Part shown: positions 1 to 11,075 of the stretch, one piece after another | How positions within the stretch are numbered: the first letter of the stretch is position 1 | Layout of the letters: each line of letters starts with the position of its first letter | Assembly (NCBI RefSeq): GCF_003576645.1 | Contig: NC_044930.1 | Span: 6,188,711 to 6,252,710 of the forward strand | Length of the DNA: 64,000 nt | Direction of reading: 5' to 3' | Source: Ipomoea triloba | Taxonomy: Eukaryota; Streptophyta; Magnoliopsida; Solanales; Convolvulaceae | Program-made: the position numbers and the translations under genes | The notes under the pieces: generated by a model | Seen by the model: only the letters and a program-made list of their open reading frames with translations | What the model was told of the DNA's origin: nothing | Database searches by the model: none

Positions 1-66
1 TCATTGATAATTGCATAATTACATAATCATGCAGGTTTTGATAGAAGTGATCACAATTAGTTTAAT

Positions 67-1155
67 GAGTAAATACCTAAAATGGTCCCTCAACTATAGC
101 TAAATTCACAAATTGGTCCTCGACTATTGATTGAAACCAATTACATCCTTTAACTTTTCAATTTTGACACAATTTTGTCCTCCGTTAATCTCACCGTTTG
201 TTGACCGTGAATTCGAAGGACATAGTGGTAATTTCAGGTGCTCCCTGCATTATCCCTTCACTTGGTCGTTATAAGATTTAGGAGGAGCCCTAGTTGTTCT
301 TCATTTCAGGTGTTTTGCTCGAAGCAGTCCTTCTCAACACTGGGAATCTTGTGCTGAGAGAGAGGTCAAATCTGTCGAATATAATCTGGCAAAGCTTCGA
401 TGATCCCACATATCCATGGCTCCCAGGTGCAAAACTGGGCTACAATAAGCTTACAGGCAAGTCCCTGCAGAAACTTTCTTCTTGGAGAAATGGTGAAGAT
501 CCTAAGCCTGGGCCGTTTAAAGTTGTCGCAGAAGAGTAGCAAATTTTTTTTTGGTCATTAGAAGAGTAGCAATTGTTTCTCAAGTGGAACATGTCTAAAG
601 AGTACCAAGAAAGTGGACAACTTCATGGAGGAACATTTTGCCTTTTTCCTGAACTGGGTTACACTTTGAGTTTCAGTTCGGACACAAATGAGAACCAAAC
701 ATATTTCAGCTACTCAGTTCATCACAACCAGGATGTATTGTCAAGACTGGTGATTGATTCTTCTGGAGAGCTCAAGCAGTTTATGTCTTTAAGGGCCAAA
801 TACAATTGGACTAAAGTTCTTACATGTACTGCCAAGAAAAAAGTTGAAATTTATGGTTTGTCTGGTGGATTTGGCATCTATGACGACGAGAATGTTTCTT
901 CCCCGTGCAGATATTTCGAAGGTTTTGATCCATTGAAAAGTACTAATGACAACACCCCAGGTGAAGGGATAATGCAGGGAGCACATAAAATTACCACTAT
1001 GTCCTTCGAATTCACGGTCAACAAACGGTGAAACTAACGGAGGACGAAATTGGGTCAAAATTGAAAAGTTAAAGGATGTAATTGGTTTCAATTAATAGTC
1101 GAGGACCAATTTGTGAATTTAGCTATAGTCAAGGGACCATTTTGAGTATTTACTC
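67..1155. mobile_element. Pack-MULE (Mutator-like element) with ~204-bp terminal inverted repeats
   Basis: The left arm (67-270) and right arm (about 952-1155) are long, nearly identical inverted repeats, starting with GAGTAAATAC on each side. The outer flanks are a perfect 9-bp target-site duplication, TAGTTTAAT, at 58-66 and 1156-1164. Long TIRs plus a 9-bp duplication are the hallmark of Mutator-like elements. No transposase is present. The interior (271-951) is host gene sequence from an S-domain receptor kinase, so this is a Pack-MULE, moved in trans. The intact duplication and high arm similarity suggest a fairly recent insertion. Confidence 0.92.
294..1000 (+). pseudogene. Captured fragment of a G-type lectin S-receptor-like kinase
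   Basis: The first block (about 300-537) encodes the end of a bulb-lectin domain and its linker, with recognisable motifs LLNTGNLVLR, IWQSFDDPTYPWLPGAKLGY and a tryptophan-rich SSWRNGEDPKPGPF stretch. A stop at 537-539 breaks the frame. The second block (573-1000) encodes an S-locus-glycoprotein-like region with YFSYSVHHN, VIDSSGELKQF and the end motif EGFDPLKS. The order matches the extracellular part of receptor kinases such as Arabidopsis At2g19130. The signal peptide, PAN, transmembrane and kinase parts are absent. Several cysteines expected before EGFDP are replaced, and sequence between the blocks is missing. It lies wholly inside the Pack-MULE TIRs and is most likely a non-functional capture. 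Confidence 0.85.
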
Positions 1156-1165
1156 TAGTTTAATT

Positions 1166-1998
1166 GAAGGTTCAAAACCTAATCATGCACAGTGTAAACC
1201 AACTTCAAATACAATCATAACCGTACATAAGGTTATGGTTAAGATTCAAATCAGGTGTATTACAATTGCGATTAAAATTTTTTATGTTGGCAAACCATGA
1301 ACCATCGGTTATGGTTTGAACCAAACAATTCACATTTATGAACATTTTTTTTTAAATAATAATAAATGTCCTAACAAGCTAGGACCATGAGTTGACAATC
1401 CACTTTAGTACTTCCAAATTTTATTTCGTTTTGGTAAAACTAAGTGCAAGTCTTTTATTTTTTTAATACATAAATTTTAATACTTTAAAAATTAAAACTT
1501 AAATACAGAATTAAAAATTTTAAAATATTGAATTCAACATGTTTATTTAATTCATATTTAAAATTCAAATTCAAATAATTAGTTGTATTTAAATTTTAAA
1601 TTATTTAAAAAAAAATGTTAACCAATAGTTCATGAATTGAAATTACTGATTCATGAAACATCTATAACGGCATAATAACAGTTCAAGTTATAATTCTAGT
1701 CAATGATGAACCTTTAGTCATTGTTTCTAAATTGTGAACTATATCAAATTGAATACAACCAACTATGTGTTTTGTTAAGCTCTAGAACAGAGATAGCGAA
1801 ACTCTAAAATTAAATTGAAATGATAAATTTTTTACCATCAATTTAACATAACCTCCGCCCACCCCTAACCTAACACAATCATTGACTCACTATTGTCAAG
1901 GACCAAATAATAAAAAGATTTTTTTTTTTTTAAAAAAAAAAAAGTTACCATCATAACATAGGTCAAATTAACATTATAGCTATAAAATTTTCAAGCCG
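1166..1998. other. AT-rich spacer, no gene seen
   Basis: Very AT-rich sequence with only short ORFs. A run of T followed directly by a run of A (about 1919-1943) could fold into a simple hairpin. No element ends were recognised. Confidence 0.5.
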
Positions 1999-2292
1999 TT
2001 GGAAGCGCGTGACCAAACGCGCAGGCGCCAGGTAGTGGGATTTCCATTAGCAGTGGCGTATGCATGCATGATGATGAAACCCATGCACTCCCTTTGCCGG
2101 CCCCCTACTTTACGCTCGACCCCCGCGCCATATCTTCTCGCCATCTCGAGCCGCAAATTTATCGTCCCGCGAGAAAATGGGACTGTTAATTACCAGCAAG
2201 CAGGCTACAACTGTACCGGCGACTCTAGGCTCTATACTACAGACGAGTTTGAAGTTCACCAAATGTTTTGCAGTCTGAAGGAAGAATCCTAG
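1999..2292 (+). other. GC-richer island with a 97-codon ORF, probably not a gene
   Basis: This is a short island of clearly higher GC in an AT-rich background, with one open frame and a start Met. The predicted peptide has no domain, signal peptide or motif I recognise, and no splice-linked partner exon is visible. It could be an exon relic, an unannotated first exon or a transposon scrap. I do not call it a gene. Confidence 0.25.
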
Positions 2293-2316
2293 GTTACTGT
2301 ACATCGAAGAGGATCC

Positions 2317-2361
2317 GATTTTTATTTTTATTTTTATTTTTATTTTTATTTTTATTATTTT
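2317..2361. repeat. (TTTTTA)n microsatellite
   Basis: About seven tandem TTTTTA units directly downstream of the GC-richer island. Confidence 0.8.
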
Positions 2362-2369
2362 TTGGGTAT

Positions 2370-5300
2370 TTGATTTTTGTTTTACTTTGCAAATTAGGTA
2401 ACAGATCGAGATGGCTCACACCACTTTCTCTACAGTAGGTAAACACATATATTAATGTCGTCCATCTATCCACTACTATTATATTGTACCTTAATTAGCA
2501 GCCTAGCTGCCTTCTTCATGGTTCTACTATACCCGTTAGTTTCAGTTTTAAATGTTCTTGTCGTGCATATATATGGTGTTTTTAATTTAGAGAACAATGG
2601 GTATATATATGCTTCATGTATTGACACACTATTCAAAAAAAAGTTCATCATTGATCTCTTAATTGTTACATAACCATACGTTATATAATATTTATCTATG
2701 TCTTGAGAGATTATAGAACGAATGCCCTGACTTTCTAGTGAATTTTGGTCAAACTCGTGATTATGGGACAATGGTGTGGGACGATATGATAACCCTCAAG
2801 AAGAGTTACGTTGAAGTGTTCCCTCTTTTTAGGTAGTGTTGCTAGCGTTTCTTGTGCAAAGTCAAACCTGAGTTGAGTGTGCGCTTTAGGTAGCGTTCTC
2901 TATATTAGTAAAAAGATCATAATATAGAATTTGTCTTTCAACTTTTTGAAATGCATATGGTTCTTTAATTATTTTGTCCGACTGAAGGCATTTTTCTTTA
3001 AAGGTTCTTTGTAATTTCACATTTTAACTCCACTTAAATATATAGGTCACTACATGTCATCTGAGCACAAGGTGCTTGGTAGTAGGGTGGGTGTTTAAAC
3101 CCATTAATTCCACTGAAAATCTGAGGAGTCATTGGAGATTTTGACCAATCTAATTGGTGATAGTGAAGATCTCTTGTACATAAAAGTGTACAAGTAACGA
3201 AAAATTTAGAAAATTTTAATAATGAAGACTTGGTTATTAAAAAAAATTAAGATGAAAATAGAAATTCCTTCAATTGTGGGAAAGTAGACACGCCACAACA
3301 ATTATTGGCTGTTCGATCATCATTCATATTAAGTCAAAACACACAACAACAACCGACTTAATCATTGTTGTCTTAGGACGTAATCATCTCTCATAATTAC
3401 TAATTAGGATGATATGCTTACCTGCACTCACACTCTCACAGTATCTCTAAGTGAGATACCAATAACATGTGCGCTCTAATTTTTTATTAAAAAAACAAAT
3501 TTTTTTTTATTTAACATCTTTAATATATATTCGATTTTTCTTTTGAAAAAAACAACAAATGAAAATAGATACCAGACCAGACTAACTAAAACCTAGTTCA
3601 AATAGCTATCATATACCTAAGATTATAGTACCGAAATAAGTGTACGTTTTTGAGAAATTGTCGAATAAAGTTTACTCAACTAATTGAGAAATTAATATGG
3701 ATTTTTTTTTTTATGGATAACTCTACTAAAAAAATCAGTAACCATTATTCGAGTTTATAACGGACTGGCTCAAATTAAGAAAATCAATATAATAAATTCA
3801 CTAAGAGCCAAATTTGAAACTTTGTGCTTTTTTATTTTTTTTGAAAACTGAAACTTTGTGATTAATTTAAATAAATTTTAGTTTTTCTTGAGTCATCTCA
3901 AACTTGTTATCTCATTAATGTTATGATTAGTAGTTTTTGTATAATCTGTTGACCAATATATAGAAATAAATTAAAAAGAAAAAAGAAAAAGAAATAGAAT
4001 AATTAAAGAAAGTTACTAGGTGACGGCAACGTTCATAGAGGCACAGGGCAAAAGATCGAAAGTCAAAACGCCAGCTTACTTATTTCTACATTGAGCAAGT
4101 GCACATGTGCCCATGCATGACTACTTGATTTTATTTATTTAAAATTTTAGGTAACAAGAGCAATTAATAGTCATTATTCAAATATGTCTATTTTGTAAAT
4201 TTCGCATCGGTGTAATAATATGTAATCCATACAAAAGAGGTAAACCGCACTACGAAGGTCTTGAGCAACAAACCCAACTAAGAAAGTACTGACTAGAACT
4301 AAACTCGTAACCGACATATATGAGAATCATGCTACTACGCCTATTTGATTGCCCCTTTCGAGGCTATTTATTTTATGTATATATGTGTGTGGTGAATGTA
4401 TTTATATATACAACATCCTTGCAAATTAACTAGTACGTAATGTGATGACACTTCTGTTACCCTTTCAAATCAGTGGGCACAGGATTGGACCCCGGTCCAT
4501 GATGAAAGTTTTGATTCATTTGACTGAAAAAGATTGAGAAAATATATAACAGATATTACATTGTAAAGAATCATGAAACAACATCTTTGCCTACATTGCA
4601 TGCATATGCTTGAACTGATTACATGTAATTGTGACTTTACAACCACTTGTGCCCTTCAATGCAATGACTAATAACTCTTTATATATTACCGATAACAATT
4701 CAACAACAATTAGACCTATATTGAGGTCAGAGGACTGACAAAAAAATTCACAATTTTTCTCATACGACATCTTTTGAGTAGGAATTCTGAAGTCTTAGAA
4801 TTACTCTAACATAAATTAAGATACCAAAAAACATAGATTCAAAATTTTAGTCAATATTTAGGATGAGAAGTCTGAGGAGAGAGAGATACGAGTTGAGGAA
4901 ACGAAAAAATGAGGAGATGATAAAACGGGGGGCCCTGGGATTGTAAGACGAGAAATGGTCCTCGTACGTGTAGCAAAACCACGTGGCTAGCTGCATCAGA
5001 GTGCGTAGAAAATCAGAAAAGCTGCCCTTTCTTTTTCTCCTTCTCCTTCTGCTTATTTCTAAATAACTTCTTTATTTATTTATTTATTTATTTTTGAATA
5101 GCAATGGCAAAATTCTAGCTCATATCCGAAACCAGAACATCACAAATAAAAGGAGGGTTAGCTAATAGCTATCCACTCCATGCTATCGGCATTAACAAGA
5201 AACTCCCTAACAAATAAATAATAGACAGTTTTATTAGTAGATCGCTTTACAAACCAGATAAACACATTATCAAAATGGTTAATTATATCTTTTAAATCAA

Positions 5301-6600
5301 CAAGTATTATATAAGATCAAAGGAAGAGTTGTAGCCTATTGATTGAAGCCTTTGAACAACTTGGAGCAAACATTCGTTTCAATAATGACACGGTCAAGGT
5401 TGCGGTCCTTATTTCTAAATAACTAACTTCTATAAATTCAAAACATTTGTGAATGTACATGCAAACATGACTTCTATTCAAATCCATTTTACTTCAACAT
5501 ATTCGTGTGGCATATGTATATAAATAATTATGATATTGAGTTTGACTATATAGCGCAAGATACTCAATAAAGTTATATAATTTTATTATTTTTAGCCGTA
5601 TGAAAAATGCATATTTGCTCGTCACAGGACAAGGATGTTGTGTGTGCGACGCTGATATGTGGGTATGTAGTAAAGGACTTTTGTGCTGGTAACATCAGTA
5701 CTTATCATGTCTAAAAAGAAAATAGGAATGAAATTAAAAAGAAATCACCTCTTTCTAATCACTTGGTAGGCTCAAATTACTGCATTCATCTTCATTTTTT
5801 ATCTAATAGTTCTATAATATAATGTACAAACTCTTTATCTATAGCTCATTTTACCTACAATCTACTACATGAATACCAACTAAACTGGTTATTATGATCA
5901 TTTTTAAAATAAAAAATATCGCTAAAACTGTTAAAATAGGTTAGCTTAGCCCATACGCATAAGTTGACCATAACTGGCCAATACAAAACGAGACAAAACA
6001 GGTCGGGTTGGGTTAACCCATTTTTTATATGGGTTGATAAAACTGTAACCCAACCCACCTAGTACCTGCTAGTGGGTGTAACATGACTAAAATGTGAGCA
6101 AATTTTTTGGCAAAATTTACGAAGAAAAAAATATTGTAAAATTTTCTAATATGCACACACGTTATATGTGCATATACTTTATCAAGAATATTAGGTGATA
6201 GATCCATACAGACATAAAAAGTAAGGTCAGCAAGTTAAAACTAACCGCAATATATATTATTTTTATTATTATTGTTAGGGATAAAGGTGATAGATCGATT
6301 AGGAACAAAATGAATAAAAAAGAAAATGATGATTATTATTATTATATAGGTGAAAAACAGACATCATTAATTGTCGTATTGAAGGTGGATCAGTAGGATT
6401 TCTATTCCATTGGGACGAAGCTAAGATATATGGAAGAAAGAAAGAAAGGATATAATCTCCATCAGAGTTAGTGTGCATCGGATCCTTCGCCTCTATGTTG
6501 AAACCTTCAACCTTCTCCAACTGCCCCCTTTCTCTCTCTCTCTTCAAAAGCAGCTCAGAGAAGCTGCACTTCAAAATTCCATGAAATGAAACCTCACTCC
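2370..6600. other. AT-rich intergenic spacer
   Basis: No coding region is supported; the ORFs are short and low-complexity. It holds a (TTTA)n run near 5070-5094, a CT-rich run near 5027-5050, and a perfect G-box CCACGTGG at 4979-4986 in a short GC-richer patch (about 4920-5040), which might be regulatory but has no gene beside it. A short inverted motif (GGGTTGGGTTAACCC and its partner, about 6005-6058) looks like a transposon scrap. Confidence 0.5.
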
Positions 6601-6640
6601 CACAACCCATAAAGTGGTGAGTTTGAGTGTTTGCTGCGAT

Positions 6641-6650
6641 ATATATATAA
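6641..6650 (+). promoter_or_regulatory. Candidate TATA box of the SMR gene
   Basis: ATATATATAA lies about 100 bp upstream of the first in-frame ATG, followed by a (CT)n tract at 6653-6671, a common plant 5'-UTR pyrimidine patch. The spacing suits a short leader. This is a sequence-only inference. Confidence 0.45.
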
Positions 6651-6748
6651 TTCTCTCTCTCTCTCTCTCTTTCTTTTGCTGCAATCCAAACACGCCCTGA
6701 CCTGTCTTTTGTTTGTTCTGTTTCGCGTTTGTGTTTGTGTAAACCTTG

Positions 6749-7384
6749 ATGTACTCGAAACTGGATCACGTATTGGGTATTATGTCAGAGCGTCAGGATT
6801 TCCTCCCCAAGAAAGATCAAGAAAAGGAGATCCAATCCCAAATCCAGATCCGACCCACTTCCCACGACCCAAAAGGGTGCCCCGAAATCTCACCAAGTCG
6901 TCATCTTTCCCACCTCCAAGAATTACCCGGCGCCGGCGCCGGCGACGATGGTGATGAAGACGACGACAGCGACAACCGGAAAAATCAGAAAAAAGTGATC
7001 CAACCCGGTATTTCGACCCGACCCACGCCGCAAGACCCGGAAGGGTGCCCGGATGTTCCTCCGCCAAACTCTCATCATCTTTCGGAGCTCCGAGGTTTTC
7101 GAGAAGTACGAGGAGAGGAGGAGGAGAAAGAGCAGCGGCAGCTCGGAAAGTCCGCGGTAGCAGAAGACGATGATGGGTTCAGAACTCCAGAATCTTTGGA
7201 ACACAGAATCCCAGTGATCACAGCGTGTCCGCCAGCTCCCAAGAAAATCAGGCCAAAGATTTCGCCGGCAAAGAGAAGTCGAACAAACGCCGAGCTGCTC
7301 GATCTGTCGGACGAGGTTGAATCGCTGTTTTCTCCTAAGATAAAGAAGTTCAGGAGAGAAGAAGAAGATGGTTCAGAATTATGA
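6749..7384 (+). CDS. SIAMESE-RELATED (SMR) cyclin-dependent kinase inhibitor
   Basis: Intronless frame of 211 aa from the ATG at 6749; an in-frame Met at 6782 (MSERQDF) would give 200 aa and looks more like a typical SMR start. The SMR signature sits at about residues 142-165: DGFRTPESLEHRIPV followed by CPPAPKK, then a basic patch. A C-terminal LLDLSDEVESLFSPKIKK block is also typical of this family. SMR proteins bind CDK-cyclin complexes in the nucleus and promote exit from mitosis into endoreduplication, often in response to stress. Most SMRs are about 100-130 aa; this one is longer because the N-terminal half holds an acidic, low-complexity region with two related copies of a short segment (see findings). 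No intron signals are needed, as expected for SMRs. The family call is firm; the subgroup is not. Confidence 0.85.
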   Translation: MYSKLDHVLGIMSERQDFLPKKDQEKEIQSQIQIRPTSHDPKGCPEISPSRHLSHLQELPGAGAGDDGDEDDDSDNRKNQKKVIQPGISTRPTPQDPEGCPDVPPPNSHHLSELRGFREVRGEEEEKEQRQLGKSAVAEDDDGFRTPESLEHRIPVITACPPAPKKIRPKISPAKRSRTNAELLDLSDEVESLFSPKIKKFRREEEDGSEL

Positions 7385-9470
7385 ATAAAAATTCTTTACC
7401 AGTACGTATATTTCTATGTGGTAAGACATTAATTAAAATTTCTGTATAAATGAAATTATTCTTCATAGTAAGTATATTCTACTGCCATGAACAAATTAAA
7501 TACATATAGATCTTTTATTTTCTTTAATTTAGAAATAATAATAACATTATTATCATATATTATTGTTGCTGCTGCAATTATTTATTTTGGAAATCTAGAT
7601 CTTAAGTTATGGATTTTAATTTGTAAAGCAAAAGTGGAGAAGTAAAGATCAAGAAACTAGAAAAGAGATGGACCAATCTTCTTTTGTAATCAAGGTGTTA
7701 TGTTGTTCAAGAAAGTAGCTAGAGAAAACATAGTCTACTCAGAAAATCTTTTTTTTTTTTCTTTTTTTGGGGGTATCTTTTTAAGATTTTGTTGTATAAA
7801 TATGACAATTAATCCATTGCAATTAGCATGCTGGGATTTTTCTTAATCAGTGCTAAGTATTCTTAAATAATCTTAATCATGGTACAGATTTGGAGGTGTG
7901 TGTAATGTTAAACTAAGTATGTTTCCCAAGGTGGCAAACATCCTTCATGATGGATTCTCCCCACTGGCTGACACAAGTTAAATGTTAGTTTATGGGAATT
8001 ACAGCCCTAAAATGATACTTTCTATGGTACGGGCTATTTTTTAAAAAAAACACAGGAAATACCAACTAGCTATAGGCTGTTACTTACTATGGAATATAAA
8101 ATTTACAAATTTTTTTTTTTTTAAATATTTTGAATCATCTGTAAATTTGATAACACTACACAAAGTTTTCTTGTTCAATTTAGGGTTTAAAATAAAAAAA
8201 AAATTATTTAATGCTCTTAACAAGTGCTAGCTAGACACTTGTTGATTAACTGAACATTTGAAAAAAAGAAAATAAAAATTTATCATACTCATCATATGTT
8301 ATGTAAAAGTGCAACTAAGGAACAGATACATTTTATAGTTTTGTTCGGTGTACTTTAATTTTATTTTTTATAGTTATTTTTTTTTATATCATCGAATTCA
8401 CTTTATAATTTTGCTCAATATATTGTTATATCCACATTTTTTACAAGAAGACGTATTATCTCATTGACCGTATTATATCCTTTTACTTTTCTATTTCAAT
8501 TTTGTTGCTTCCTGAAGCTTTCATATCATGTGGGCAGCATCCACATATACGCATCTATCTATTTAAGTAGTTATATGAACAGATACTACATTGCAACAGA
8601 GTCAGTACTACTCAAATTTTTTTTAGTAAAAGTAAACTCATTATTTAGTTGTTTTTCACTAGAATTTCAGAAAAGAATGACTTTTAAACATTCTTTTATG
8701 ATTTGAATCTCATTTCAAGGCAACACAAAAAAAAAAAAAAATAGTGAAATATATATGCTATCTACTACATATTACTGTATTAGTATATATGGATAATAAA
8801 ATAATTATGATAGGCTGATAGCATATATACATGGTAGTGGTATAAATATATTTTGTATTTGATAAAAATATTTTTAATGTTATTTCGAAATTGTAATTTT
8901 ATTAAGTGTATAGTACGTACCATTATATTCAATACAGTAAAAAATTCCTATATTGGTGTCAGTTTGTTTGGGTATACCAACTCTGACTTCAAAATCATGT
9001 GTTATGAATGCATTTTGTCGGACAAAAGTGTTCTGTTCGCGAAAAGAGAGATAAAGAAAACACTCATAATAAATTTAAACAATTTTTTTTAAAACAAGCT
9101 AGAAAAAATCATGATTATTATCTTTAAGGCGAACACCGGCTCATATATAATAAATCTTATAGGTTAGGTTTGACTGAAAGATTATTAGCAAGAATATAAT
9201 CAAATTAATTTGTGACTTGTATAATAGTCATGTTTTATCCACTCAGTCATTATTTCGAGACTAAACTAACAGAAAACATATACTGAAACCTCTGCATCCC
9301 ATGGTTAAATTAAACCATGTCATGCATGGTCATGTGCATTTACAATGGGAGCCGTTTCGTTGCTTTCATGCATTTATAGCACCTATAATTGCTCCATATA
9401 TGTCCGATTCCGATGACCTGTTTTGTATGTAAACCAAGAAGATGGACAAAATATATTTGTTTCTTTTTGG
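7385..9470. other. AT-rich spacer downstream of the SMR gene
   Basis: The 3'-UTR of the SMR gene probably occupies the first few hundred bases. The rest has homopolymer runs (poly-T near 7749, poly-A near 8727) and no supported gene or element. Confidence 0.5.
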
Positions 9471-9478
9471 TATATCAT

Positions 9479-9667
9479 CATGGTTGCAGTAGGCACTAGA
9501 CGCTAGTCGGACGGCCGAAGCGGCTAACAAAAAAAAAAAAAGAAAAAGAAAAACAATGCACGTGTGTGGGTGCACGAGTCAGCCGAGTTGGACGCCTAGG
9601 CGGCCGGCCGCTTAGGAGGTAATTCGCCTCAATGTAAGGGGTGCCTAGGCTGATTTTTGCAACAGTG
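9479..9667. mobile_element. hAT-type MITE (GC-rich GCCTAGGCG family), small copy
   Basis: A 189-bp element with ends CATGGTTGCA and TGCAACAGTG (8 of 10 bases pair as inverted repeats). It is flanked by a perfect 8-bp target duplication TATATCAT (9471-9478 and 9668-9675). An 8-bp duplication with short TIRs is typical of hAT transposons. The interior is rich in GGCGCC/GCCTAGGC-like motifs. A larger relative is at 40388-40814. Confidence 0.85.
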
Positions 9668-9894
9668 TATATCATACGAATTTTATTTTATTATTATTTT
9701 TAAAAAAAGAAGTGCTAGAGAGGAAGGAATCTTAATTATATATAATTCTCGAGGTGTTCATATTATTTGTATATTTGAAAAGTAATTATTGAAGATAGTT
9801 CGATGATCTTCTAATATATATATGTTTCAAGAAACAAGTTTATAATTGTGTGGACTTTAATTTATACTAAGTTGTACTTTTTTTATTTTCATTT

Positions 9895-10040
9895 TTTTTT
9901 GATAGCGAGGAAAATCCCATCTTGTGATTCTAGCGGACAAAAGACTACACAGAAGTAAACTAGCCTAAGTTATCCATAGTTGGTCGGCTAAAATCAATAA
10001 GGTCAATAGATCGCTCTTTCTAGTTTAGAATGTATTACTA
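9895..10040. repeat. Diverged SINE-like remnant
   Basis: The segment resembles part of the SINE in 37042-37337: a run of AAAGACTACACAGAAG, then GCCTAAGTTATCCATAG and a GGTCGGCTAAAATCAA motif line up with the corresponding GCCTAGGTTACCCATAG and CCGGCTCAAACCAAG there. It is truncated and has no coding capacity. Confidence 0.45.
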
Positions 10041-10103
10041 GTTGAACCATGATGCATTGGGACTACTATTATATTGTTAAATTATAGTGTTCGATTTAAT
10101 TAG

Positions 10104-10295
10104 GTGTTTGGTTGGATGGAAAACATACATTTTTCAAGTTGAGGAAAATGGTGTTTTATGTTGTTTGGTTGGATGGAAAATAATTTCATTCCTTGGAAAA
10201 AGTTTTCCTTAACAATGAGGAAAACATTTTCCTAACAAATCTTAGGTATTTTGTTTCCCTGGAAAACTAGTATGACAATTTTGCCCTCATCATAC

Positions 10296-10337
<42 letters not shown>

Positions 10338-10500
10338 GTGTGGGGTTATATATGTCACTCATTATTCCATCATTCCAAACTCAATCAAACAATGAAATTC
10401 ATATTCCCAGCTATTTCTTTCCCACCAACCAAACAATGGAATCTATTTTCCATGGAATTTAAATTCTATTTCCTTCAAATATTTTTCAACGAACCAAACG
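10104..10500. mobile_element. MITE with GTTTGGTT termini and internal (TTA)n
   Basis: The left end GTTTGGTTGGATGGAAAA and the inverted right end GTTTGGTTCGTTGAAAAA pair over about 18 bases with three mismatches. The interior repeats motifs like TTTTCC and GGAAAA, and a (TTA)n microsatellite of about 13 units (10297-10337) splits it. No target duplication could be fixed, so the superfamily is open. Confidence 0.55.
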
Positions 10501-10707
10501 GATAGTCGATACAAAAATTAAAGCGAAATAAGTATCGATAGTTATGACAGTCAAAAGGTACTACAAGAAAATTCACTTCTTTGTCAGGCAGGGGCGTAGG
10601 GTCCTTGGTGTTGTGAATTCAACCTTTTGGGAAAGGAAAGTTCACTTCCTATTTTAAAGATAAACTTTTGTATTTCACCCCCTTATGTGATATTATATGA
10701 TTGGTTA

Positions 10708-11072
10708 GGCCACCCTTATCCATGATTTTTTTTTAAGATAATGGCAGATGTGATGTCCAGTTGGCAGAGGAAGGAAGGCAAAGAGAAAGGAAAGAGAAGG
10801 GAAAGAGGCCTCTTGCAAACAAAGGTTCATGGAACAGTAAAATCTGACATTTTCTTTTAATAATCCTCGACTCGCACAGCAGCGCCCACACTGGCGCGTG
10901 CAGTGCACGCGCTAGGTGGGCGCGTCAGGCGCGCCTGACAGAGTCACCTTTTATTATTTTTTTTAAAATTATATTTGTGTTTTTTTTTTCCTCCATCCAA
11001 TTTTCTCTTTTCTAATCACACTTACAAAAACTCCTCAATAACCGCGAAAAAACTTCATTGATAAGGATGCTC
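10708..11072. mobile_element. Tourist-like (PIF/Harbinger) MITE
   Basis: It is flanked by TTA at 10705-10707 and 11073-11075, the 3-bp duplication typical of PIF/Harbinger. The ends match as inverted repeats in 14 of 18 bases (GGCCACCCTTATCCATGA against GAGCATCCTTATCAATGA). A GC-rich GCGCC-containing core (about 10870-10940) is shared in style with the related copy at 52481-52793. Confidence 0.72.
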
Positions 11073-11075
11073 TTA

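Noticed and set aside
789..1091. Minus-strand ORF across the right Pack-MULE arm
   Set aside because: It reads through the TIR and the antisense of the captured S-domain sequence. The sense frame has the recognisable motifs.
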